Shown: one piece after another, positions 36,413 to 61,875 of the stretch
Layout: every line of letters starts with the position of its first letter
How positions within the stretch are numbered: position 1 is the first letter of the stretch
Assembly: GCA_014773175.1 (NCBI GenBank)
Contig: VXCM01002060.1
Location: forward strand, 11,881 to 75,880
Direction: 5' to 3'
Length of the DNA: 64,000 nt
DNA from: Lucifuga dentata
Taxonomy: Eukaryota > Chordata > Actinopteri > Ophidiiformes > Bythitidae
Made by a program: the position numbers and the translations under genes
Notes under the pieces: generated by a model
The model's input: the letters and a program-made list of their open reading frames with translations, nothing else
What the model was told of the DNA's origin: nothing
Databases searched by the model: none

Positions 36413-36997
36413 AAATAACAAATAGGGAAAAAAATACATGGATAACGAACTTGATAGTTAAACTCTAGTTTTTGGTGGTGCTTCGCACCTTAAAGACGAG
36501 TTAAATACAGATGATATTTGTGGCTTTTCCTTTAAGTCTTAGGACCTTTGCTTCCTTCAGAAGTTTAAAAAAATACACAGGTGCTAAACAGAAAATAAAG
36601 ATTTTTTTTTTATTTGTCATGAACAGTTTAAGATAGTGAACATTGTTTGTATCAAAAAACTGCTTTCAGCTTCAACCCAGCATAAGAAAAATTTAAATAA
36701 ATGTCTGACACAAATATACTTGTACCTTTGTCATTTGATTTTAAGAAAAATTGATCCAATTGCCTTAGTGGTGGTTTTTGGTGATTTGCAGGTGAAAATG
36801 TGTCTAATCGTCCGGGTTTAATGACGTCCAGATTACACCTAACTGTTGTTTCGAGGGTGCTATGTCATATTGTTCATGATAACTCCGGAATAATTTTTTT
36901 ATAAGATAAAAATTTGCCATGTCACAATATTGACAATATTTTGGTATGAAGATGTGTTGACATTTTCATATCATATGCAAGAATAAAGTAAACAATT

Positions 36998-37207
36998 ATG
37001 CCTGAAAGTAGCAGGTCAGCGTTTGATGAATTACTGGTAGTTCCTAAAAATAAAAAAAAAAAAAGGAGCTATCTCTGTCGCTACAAGGCTACCTGGCTAA
37101 AAGCCAAAGGTGGAAAAATAAAAACTTTGTTTCTCCACCTGAAGCAGAAACATCCAGGTGATTACCAAGACAGTCAGATGAGGAGAAGAGCCAATCAGCT
37201 GATGTGA
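36998..37207 (+). pseudogene. BED zinc finger fragment of a hAT-type transposase
   Basis: A 69-codon frame whose middle (KAKGGKIKTLFLHLKQKHPG) matches the BED-finger pattern KGGNTxNLxxHLKxKHP of hAT transposases and ZBED proteins. The first zinc-binding pair is degraded (one cysteine followed by RYK) and the frame stops right after the finger. An isolated, decayed exon-sized remnant. Confidence 0.5.
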
Positions 37208-37279
37208 GATGCAAAACAAGCAGGAAGTGACAGACTTAATCATAGCTGGAGTGTTAGCTAGTGGTACTCCCTGTGACAT

Positions 37280-37365
37280 TGAAAAATGGTTGTCGGTAAT
37301 GTAACATGAATGCAGGTGGTATTTTTTGGGTTCAAACATGCAAAATCACTGGTATGGTCCTTTAA
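37280..37365 (+). mobile_element. MITE-A copy 12, right terminus only
   Basis: The last 85 bases of the family: AAATGGTTGTCGGTAATG through CAAAATCACTGGTATGGTCC and TTTAA. Confidence 0.75.
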
Positions 37366-38076
37366 AATACAGGCAATGAAATGCTGTTGAAACAAGTTAT
37401 ACGTAACCTCGACATAAAAAAATTCACTTTTAAACCAAACTGTCATTTGTTTTGGTGGAGTCTGTCCTCACCGCTTCACCTGAAAATCCTCACCAGAGAT
37501 CAGATTGACAGACAACGCATCAGTGTGTTTTACCCTGAGGAGTGTGACCGTGTGTTCACAAGAGAGTATCAGGCATTATCAAGGTCTACATGCAGGTCGA
37601 CTGGTTCTTCACTGTGCTTCAGTCAGAACGAGGTCGTGGCACTGTTGAACCCACAGGAAGCAGGAGACCAGCTCCTGTCCCAGCAGGACCCAACACATCC
37701 TGTCCTCACCCTACCTAAATGTAGACACTGAGAGACCAGCCTTCATATTTCAGCCTAGTGAACTTTCTTCAGATTTTATGTTAATTTTCTTCATCTGAAG
37801 TCTACCAAACATCTGGAGGCTTCCAGCTTCACCTCGCAGCTCTAAACATCAGCAGCACCTCTGTGTTTTATGAATCGGTGACTGAAACTGCTGTGAACAT
37901 TTCCTCAAACATCCTCTTTGAGTCGTTGGTTGAAGGAGCTAGCCAAAGTAAATTCTACACGTTAGCTACATTGCTAACTTTGGCTAATAACTTTGGTCTA
38001 GCCTGCGGTGAGAGGAACAACACTGGATGCTGCGGCTCAGATATTCTCCGTCAGTAACTCCTCCTCTTTCACTTGT

Positions 38077-53273
<15,197 letters not shown>

Positions 53274-55554
53274 GGCCAAGAGACAAGAACACTGACAGTC
53301 TCTCTCTCTGTCACACACACATTCACACATATGCACACATAAACACACACATAAACACACACAGATTGTGAGAGCTCTGCCTGTCTGTAGCCCCGTCCCT
53401 CTGCCTGCTGGCTCCGCCTCTGTCCTGATAAACACAAACACTTTCTAACAACAAATAAAAAAGCTTCAGTCCTACAGAACAGTTAAAATAAAATCAAAGC
53501 ACAATAAACTGAAAGAGTCTTTTAAAAAAATCTGATTTTGTTTTTCTAATAAAAAAAATGAAAATCTGTCCATTACAAGTGTGAAAGTCGATAAAAATAA
53601 AATTGAAGCATAAACTCAAATTATTCTTATATATACATATATATATGTGGATAAATATAACAGTGAATTGAAACTAACATAAAAAATAATCAAAAAATAA
53701 ACCAGTATAAAAATGAAAACACAAAATGAAAAACATAATAAAGGTTAAAATGTCTTAAAACTTTGGTTCGCATGGTGAGTTCAGATCATCACCTTTACCT
53801 GCCGCAATCACTTCTGGTCTACAGCGCCATCTGCAGGACCACCTTTGGAACTGCTGCATAAAGGAGTCAGGAACGTTGGCATCGCAACCACAAGACTGAA
53901 GAATAAAGGAAGTCTGTGTTCATTTATTTAAAGGCACAATCCGTGATCCACGTTAGTTTTTTTTATTTTTAATGTTTATACAAAGTCCAGATTTCCAGAG
54001 TAACAGGATCCATCTTTTATTTTCACAAACTTATTATACAGAGAACAAAAAACACTTAAAATAAAAGCTTGTTGGACATTCTATTAACTTCTTTTTGTCT
54101 GACATCAACAATTTATCTCCACTTTTATTTCCTTCTCTTTTCTGTGAGCATCATTAGCATTGTTCATTCACTGGTTCATTAAGATTCACTCATAAATCTT
54201 AACAATGCTAACCAGCCAACCACATAAAACATGTAAAGATTTAAGGCTCGTTGGTTTCAGTATCGAGTCATTTCCACAGAAAAATGTCCAGATTTTTTTT
54301 TTTTTTTTTTAGAAATCACTGGATTAAACTATTTTGCACTTTTCACTAACGAGAACATTTAATGGTGAGAACACTGATAGTTTCATTGACCATCAGTAAA
54401 AATAATCAACAGGAAGAAGTTTGTGATATTTTTTATCATCTGAAGTTTTCTATTTTTGAGTTTTTCACCAGTATTTTAATATTAAATAAAACATATCTTA
54501 ATTCTGAGTTTAAAAAAAAAGGAAACAAAATGAGTTTTAAATATTTTCTAACTGACTGTCAAATCTGACACAAACTTATAATTCAAACAACACTCGACAA
54601 AAACTGTTTGTATGTTTGGGTAACGGTCACTGAAATCTGGGCGCCATTTATCAATGCGCACTTTCACATGAAGGTCAGCGCTGAGCCGGCTGGTCCATTA
54701 TTGTGTATTAGGAGCTGCACACTGCACAGAGACTTTAAGGATTCTTCACTGTGCTCAAGTTCAACCACTTTAACCGTCTGCCAGTGGCCTTTCCAACACA
54801 CAACAATGAGAGAATAGTTATGTAATGTAAACTGAAGTCAAGTGACAACCATGGAGGAGAATCTCAATCTGCATAGAGAAATTGACTGAGTTGTATAACT
54901 TTAAAACAGTACCATGATTTGGACATAAATGGTGAAATGTCAGCAGTCAGAGCGGCCAGATTTGTAAATTGGTATATAATCTACGATCAATTTTGAAATA
55001 TCAGGTTGTGGAGCTTTTTGATGATGCATGTTGCTACATCGACTCTTCCTTCCATGCGCTGACCAACACGTCGTGCATCGGGATTGTAAGCAGCGAGGAG
55101 AGCGATGCTCTCTGCGGCAATACTGCCTCTGATCAGGTGAAAGCTGCCTTACAGAATTAACAGATTAAGCATTTCAGAAAATATTTTTAATTGAAAAGTA
55201 ACCAACTCAGCTCAGAGTCCGACCGCAGATACGGCTTTAAAAAAAAAAAAAAAAAAAAAAATTACATTATGTCTGAGGGATCATTTAGTTGCCGTTTGGA
55301 ATAACAAATAGGTTATTATAAAACATGATATAGCTAAAAACTAGCTAAAATAATGGTGTGTATGTATCATTTGGCTAACAATAGAACAGTCTGAGATTAC
55401 ACGCTCAGAGTTTCTCAAGCTTTAATTTTAGAAAAACACTGAAGTGAACTCAGGAATTAATCCTTCAAGGATTTTAATGTATAGGAATGAAATACTACCA
55501 CGTTCCAAACATGTTTCAGGATGAAAAATAGAGGCGACTCGTTCTGCGTCTGGA
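53274..55554. other. abcg1 upstream region and spcs2 3' flank
   Basis: No gene supported. The 170 bases before the abcg1 ATG contain an imperfect (CA)n tract and then GGCTCCGCCTC-type GC boxes. AT-rich DNA follows with a T run at 54292-54312 and an A run at 55238-55260. A 63-codon frame at 54969-55160 has no recognised domain. Confidence 0.45.
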
Positions 55555-58500
55555 TTATTTTGTTTTCTTCTCTGTAGCCAGTGTGTCGTGGAGTTTGGAA
55601 ACACACTTCTCAAACTGGTCCATCACCAACGTACCATTCTCATCGTAGAACACCGACACCGACTTAGTGAACTCTGTTTCCCGAAAACTCTTGGATTTTC
55701 CATCTGTGAAGGAAATTCTCAGCAAGTACTGGTCATCGAACCTGCAAACACAAGAGACACACTGAGTGCATTACGAATATCCACCTCAAAGTATCAGGAA
55801 CACACCAGGAAAATCTGTCAGGAACCATCCTCATCAGGAATAAAACTACAGAATATCCAGAAAACATCTGGAATAACCACAAAATATTCCTGATATAAAC
55901 AAGATATGCTGTCAATCTACATATAATCAAGACAACAGTATGTATATTTTCATAGTCTTTTTCTGGAAATTCAATTAATAAAGCATTTATAAATACCACA
56001 AATGTGTTTTTGGATAATCAAATGATTCATTTAGTGAGTCATTCATTCACTGCTATGTGCTCATTACGTGATACCGGCATTAAAGAACTTCAGCTTTTAG
56101 CTGCAAAAACTGCAGGAGACCTCATTTCTACATGTCAAAATGAACATGGGATCATTTCTCATATTTTCATGGTGACAGTTGACTTCAGTGTTTTACGTTA
56201 CTGAAAACCAAACATAAAACACTATTTTAGTTTTCCTGTTTTGTTGGTAAATCCTGCTAACATTTATGCACAATTGTAGAAGGCACAGTTGTTTTAATTT
56301 CTCGATAAAAGCCATCTTCTCCTGGGACTAGATTCCCTGGCAGACACACACATTTTCTTCTGCTTACCACTGTTTTCAAGGCAACATTTGTTGTTTAAGG
56401 GCCTTAAACATTTGTAATACAACAAATGTGGCATTGAAAACAGCCAACTGCTATGTTTGTTGTTTACAGAAAAACAACAAAGGCTTGGATCAGTTTTTGC
56501 CAAAAAACGAAGGGTAAACTGTTTAATTTGTCATTTTTGGGCCTGGTACCGTTTGAGGGAGGAGGAGAGCTGCCAGATGTGGTCCGGGTCCATGCCGGCC
56601 GGATCCTTCTGCATGGCCATCAGAAAGATGTTCTTCTCTTTATAGGAGGTGTACAGAGTCAGGATTCCCATCATGATGAAATATGTGCTGAGAGTTCAGG
56701 AAGAAAAACTCATCAAAACCAACAATACATCACATACACAGATCCGCTGATGTCACACTGAGCCAAATTTTCATTAATATGTATCTGTGACAACTCATAT
56801 TCAAATACCATGCAGTTTACTTTTTCACCACCAGATGTGTTAAAGCATTCTCCATTAGAACATCCTCTGAGACATTTTAAAGCCTGGTGCATGCTTAGCA
56901 GGGACATGATACTCCAAAGCGGACCCATCCCCGCGTCCTGACATTCATGTTTCTCTTTCTCAAAAAAGTCTTCTAAAAAAATCTAGAAAATGGATGATTC
57001 AAGAATATTTGGGCAAACAAAAAAAGTAAAACTGATTCTGTTAACAATCAGATTTACTTTTTGATTTGAGTCCATCAGTCCTATTTGAAAGTAACTAGGA
57101 CTGATGGTGATGAAAGTAAAAGTGCTTTAGTCTGAAGAAAACTGATAAAGAAGTTAAGATAAATGAATAAGTGAAGCTGGTCAACTAGATCAAACTGTCC
57201 TGAAAGATATGAGATGACGCAGCAGGCCAGGACCGGTCTGGACTCAGGGAAAGGATGCAGGTAGTCCCAGACCAAGGCCAACATGGCAAACAGGCAGGAC
57301 ACTGTGCAGATCAACAGACGACCGTCCACCAGCTGGAAGTTCTCCACGTACCCATACTTCTCCAAAATCACCTGCAGGGGGAAGGGCTCAGTGTGAGCTA
57401 AGTTTGACACACACACATCCTGTGTGTTTTTATTTTACAACCTTTTCACTTTAGTAAGACGTTGGCAGGAAGACAGAAAGTGCCCTTTGAGATGTTAAAG
57501 TTAGCAACAAACTCCTAACCGCTCGATAAATACTATTGTTATAAGAAGCAGAGACAGCATGTCAATCAAGGTAAATAATACACTAAACAATACATCATCA
57601 GGGTAAACAATGCAGCAAACAATATGTCATCAAAGTCAACAACGCAGTAAACAATACATTATCAGGGTTAAAAAAAATACAAGAAACAAAACGTGATCAA
57701 GGTAAATTCAAATATTTTTTAAAAAGCTGAAGTTTAACCTTTTTTGCTGCATCATCCAGAGAGTTTTTCACGGCGGCTCCGTCCCATTTATCAATTTTCA
57801 CTGGCTTCTCATCGATCCTCCACTGGAACACACACACATATATGTGTATATAGTAATTTTGGACAATAATATATGATATCATAGTATTTAAATATTTATT
57901 TTTTCTTTATATAAAACTATATTTCATGATAGAACAAACAATTGAGGACACAGAGCTCAGGGACAAAAACAGCTACGGGAAGGATCAAAACATGAGGACA
58001 CATGTCTGACATAAAAGGAGCTGACTGTCTCATCCACAAACACATGCTGAGGTGTACATGTGAGCTTTAAATGGCCAATCAGTAACGTTGCTGAAGTTAG
58101 CAGCTGCTCCTTACAACATGCAGGGAATTCTGATGTGTGTGACAATTGAAACTCAGTTTAAAGGTAGAAATGGTTTGGACAGATCCAGATCCAGGAGCAG
58201 ATCTGTATCGGTTTTACACAGAACTAAACTGGATCACTTTCTGTGCTGTGCAGAATGAAGAAATTATTTAAAGAAACACGTTGTTGGTGGTAGAGTAGAA
58301 GCAGCAGAGTGACACGTTTGATAACGTCTGGATTATTGTAACATATATACACATTTTTACACCGTCAAACTCTGCTGAAGATTTCTGTTAATAAACTCTC
58401 AACATTTTAAACACGAAATCTAATGTGATTGATTTTTATTCATTTAAGCTGCTGTGTTAACTATATTAACAGGAAACTGAATAAACTCTGCAGTCGGGAA

Positions 58501-58825
58501 GGTTTTCCCGCTGATCATTCACATATATCAAATGCAATACTGATAAAAACGCGTTTCACAGCTTCACCTTCATCTTTTTTATTTTGTTAAAACGCGTTTC
58601 ACTGACTGAGCTCAGCTAGCAGGCTAATGCACGTTAGCCAGTTATCTTTAGCAGGCTAACAGGAAGCAGCGTTCCGCAGATTAATTACGTTCCTTCGTTC
58701 AGTTCTGCACAGATGAAACAAAGTATCTGCGTATTTGCAATATGTATGAGTGGAAAGAAAGTTTAAATTTTAATTCTTACTTTCTCCAGCAGTCCGTTTT
58801 TTCCGTTTTTTGCAGCTCCTGCCAT
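55555..58825 (-). CDS. spcs2: Signal peptidase complex subunit 2, 5 exons, 203 aa
   Basis: Non-catalytic 25-kDa subunit (SPC25) of the ER signal peptidase complex, which cleaves signal peptides and contacts the Sec61 channel. Exons: 58781-58825, 57739-57822, 57211-57371, 56550-56684, 55555-55741; frame closes throughout. Exon 2 [20 protein letters not shown] is almost unchanged from human. Two transmembrane helices: about 61-78 and 89-108, separated by [11 protein letters not shown]. The cytosolic tail contains [20 protein letters not shown] and [11 protein letters not shown]. The N-terminus is shorter than the human one (226 aa in total). Intron 3 (56685-57210) starts AT and ends AC with U12-type signals; the others are GT-AG. 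The ATG at 58825 is in a short 15-codon first exon with a good context (GGAAGATGGC). Confidence 0.95.
56205..56372 (+). mobile_element. MITE-A copy 14, central fragment
   Basis: AGTTTTCCTGTTTTGTTGG, AAAGCCATCTTCTCCTGGGA and ATTCCCTGGCAGACACAC blocks of the family in spcs2 intron 4; both ends are lost. It is the only copy right of 39 kb. Confidence 0.7.
56685..57210 (-). other. spcs2: U12-type AT-AC intron (spcs2 intron 3)
   Basis: On the minus strand the exon ends GTCATCTC and the intron opens ATATCTTTC (U12 consensus ATATCCTTT). It closes with TTCCTGAAC (branch consensus TTCCTTRAC), then TCTCAGCAC, about 10 bases from branch A to the end. The next exon opens ATATTTCATC, giving VIS-YFIMMG as in human. 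No GT donor is available that preserves the protein. Confidence 0.85.
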
Positions 58826-60264
58826 CTTCCTTTCCGCTGCTTTACGCTGCCTGTGACCTGGAGCGACGTGATTGGCTCATGACGAAATGCCAGCCACCAA
58901 TCAAATCAAACGACAGAGAAGCGAATACATGTGACGTAAAGACGTGCGCGAATAGAATTCGTCTTAAAAGTACAGCTAGATTCTGACTCCCTGTATACTA
59001 GACTAGACTAGACTAGAATAGAGGAGAAAATAGAATAAAACAGAAAAAATTGAATAAATAAATATCATCTTGTGTCCATGTAGGTCCTATTATCTCTGCG
59101 AAGATTCTGTTTGGGCCTGCGTTGATTTTATTTTTGAAGGATTAAAATTAGAAAATTAAAAAAAAAAAAAATNTAAAAAAAAAAAAAATGGAAGTAGACC
59201 ACCAGCTCTGTGCAATTCAGCCACAACATGGAAAAGGGCTGTGAGTTAGGATGGGTCAAATGGAGGAAGAATTTCCATACAGAATCCTGAGATAACGATG
59301 GGAGAGATTTATATTATTAAAAAACAACAACAACAAAAAACCTCACCAGTGTCAGATCTGTAACTGAGCTGAAGGCAAAGAGTCTATATGTCAAAACTAC
59401 TGGAGCAGTGAGATGACCTGTCCTCACTTTTGATCAACAAAAGAAAAAGCAAAAACTGTTTGTGTCTTTATAAAACTTTGAAAGTTTGACATTGAATGCA
59501 TCATTCAATAACATAAGATTTATTCCCTGTCAAAGCCACATTGATTAATTTCTTTATTTTTTATACAAAGACTGTTAGAAAATCAGTAATACAAACAGAA
59601 ACATAAAAACATGACATGTTCAAAGGTGTATTTACATCACTAAAGAAAGATGGAAAGTTAAACACATCAGCACACATAAAGAGCTCAGAGCTCAAAGCTG
59701 ATGCTGCCTTCCAGGGGCATGGGAAATGTGAAAATTAAATTTTGAGTAAATTAAAGTTCAACTTTGGAACACATTGTGAATTTTTAACTTGTCTAGATGT
59801 TTAACGTCTATAGTCCAGATGAAAAGTGAGTAGTGTTGAGCTGTATCTGATCACTGATTGGCTGTTCAGCTGTAAATTGACAGGTGTCACTGTAAATGTA
59901 CAAACTATTTATTAAAGTCCACTGAGCCTTAAATACATGTTTAGCATGCTAGCCAAAGCTGACCACTGAACTTGAGTAAACTTAAATTTTGGATAAGTGT
60001 AAATTGTGACCTGCTGGTGGTTTTTTATGAAAGTTGGTTGTTATCACGATTCATCTTCATGAAAGTCTAAACTGAACTTCAAGCTGTCCAGCAGATTCAC
60101 TCTGGAACAATCTGCTGGACAAGATAACATCATGATGTGAAGGCTAATAATTTAAGGTGTAATTCTTAAACTGTCCATTAGGCTGCTGGTCAGGTTTTCC
60201 TATGCAAACTGCAAGGAAATTCTGAATGGCTGCAAATTAGAGCTGTGACAGCTGTAACAACCAA
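58826..60264. other. spcs2 upstream region and shkbp1 3' UTR
   Basis: The 100 bases before the spcs2 ATG are moderately GC-rich and contain GATTGGCTCATGACG, an inverted-CCAAT-like element, and a TGACGT at 58932. (ACTAG)n lies at 58999-59018. An A run with an N is at 59158-59187. TTTATT at 59908-59913 is AATAAA on the minus strand, about 350 bases past the shkbp1 stop. No other gene seen. Confidence 0.45.
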
Positions 60265-61820
60265 TCAGAAACTGGTCTCATTCATATGTGGTTTGGGGTT
60301 GGTGGGTGGGGCTAGGGCTAGGGCGGGGCTGTCCGGACTCTCAGGAGAAGCTGAGGTGTCAGGGGAGGAAGAACCATCGCCACAGCGAGGTGAGACAGGC
60401 ATCTGCGACTGGGTCGGGCTAACAGCTAATGTCGTGGAGGCGGAGCTTTTGGGGGAGGTGGGTGTTGCTTTATGGTTTGTTGAAGATGCAGATGATGGCG
60501 ATGATGTTGATGACAAAGTTGAAGGTGTTCCAGGAGGAAAACGTCCACTGGGAGACACAGAGAACGTTGTGGGAGTTCTGAGACCAAACCGTGCCTCTAA
60601 TTCACTGCACACCGCTAAGCTCCGCCTCATACCCTCTGATCCTGCTGTGATCCCTAAGCCCGATCCTGCTGCTGCCTCTGAACCCTTCGCAAGCTCCTGG
60701 CAGCGCTCCACGAAACCTCCCCTGCGGACTGATCCCATCCCCTCTCTGTCCAGGTTTCTGACGGGCCGCGGGCTACCAGTGAGGATGAGGCCAGCACTGG
60801 GACCAGGACCGGGGTTAGAACTGTGGCTGTAGGCAGCAGTTGGGATGAAAGGAGGCTGCGGTCCAGCTCCAGACCCAGCTGCAAGGCTCAGATCCCGGAC
60901 AGGTTTGGTGAGAAGCACAGGGGGCGCCACCTGACGGGGGAGGCTACCATACAGAGAAGCAGACGACCCTGAACCTCCAGCTCCTCTTCCTCCTCCTGCA
61001 CTGCACAGACGCTCCATCCTGGAGTAGTCACTCAGCTGAGATTGGAGGCTGGAAGACAGGAAGCAACACGCTTTAACAAAAACCATGTCAACAAAAGGTA
61101 AAAACGGGAAGAGTCCTTTTATTTCAGTTTGATGAAAGATGGTGAATGAATAAATGCTATGATAGCATCACTGTGTGTGTGTGTGTGTGTGTGTGTGTAC
61201 CTGCAGGTAGAGGCTCTGGGTGTGGTGTCAGGTGTTCTGGTCAGAGCTAGGTCACACTGGTCTAACAGCTCCAGAAGCTCCTCTTCTGTGGGCCCACCCA
61301 GTGCTGCAAGACAACCAATCAGAGCCCACATCATTAAACTTACACGTTTAGCAGAGAAAGTATCCTGAAAGCTCTGTTTTCACATCACGCATTAAAATAT
61401 TATCATTTACTTTCATTTATATCAGGACAGACCAATGACAGAACATAATGAAGTCAATGACAGGGTGATAACCAATCAGAGCCTCTGCTGGTCCTGCCAA
61501 TGAGGAATAAAGTTATATATATAAGCGTCTGACCTCTGATGTCGACCTTGCCAGCGATCTCCATGGCGGTGGTCAGGTCCCACATCTGGATGCTGCCGTT
61601 GCTGTGGCCACTAAAGAGGTAACGCCGTGGCCGCGAGCCGATACGACTCGAGCCCTCACACTCATGGACCATGAAGGCTGTGATGGAGGTACCATCCACC
61701 GAACGAACCTCACACACCCTGACATACACACATGCACACACACACACACACACAGTGTAAAAACAGTACAAGCCTGAAGTGAAGAAACACACAATGTCTT
61801 TCTGAACACACGCACATATG

Positions 61821-61875
<55 letters not shown>

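Larger units (their letters stand above)
34412..38076. other. Spacer between rnf169 and abcg1 (tail-to-tail)
   Basis: No gene. Candidate rnf169 polyA signals AATAAA occur near 35333, 35448 and 35606. It holds MITE-B copy 2 (34645-35185), a possible Helitron-like fragment (about 36017-36412), a BED-type zinc finger fragment (36998-37207) and a MITE-A end (37280-37365). The last 350 bases are the likely abcg1 3' UTR. Confidence 0.5.

Noticed and set aside
54969..55160. A 63-codon frame as a gene
   Set aside because: No domain, no splice context and no start context; it lies among repeats between abcg1 and spcs2.
57081..57416. spcs2 exon 3 extended with a GTTTGA donor further downstream
   Set aside because: It would insert SGQ-like residues and lose the conserved YFIMMG joint; the AT-AC alternative restores phase and protein exactly.
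60245..60832. A 195-codon plus-strand frame opposite the last shkbp1 exon
   Set aside because: It is antisense to the Ser/Pro-rich exon, whose GC-rich composition keeps the other strand open; no domain, no promoter.
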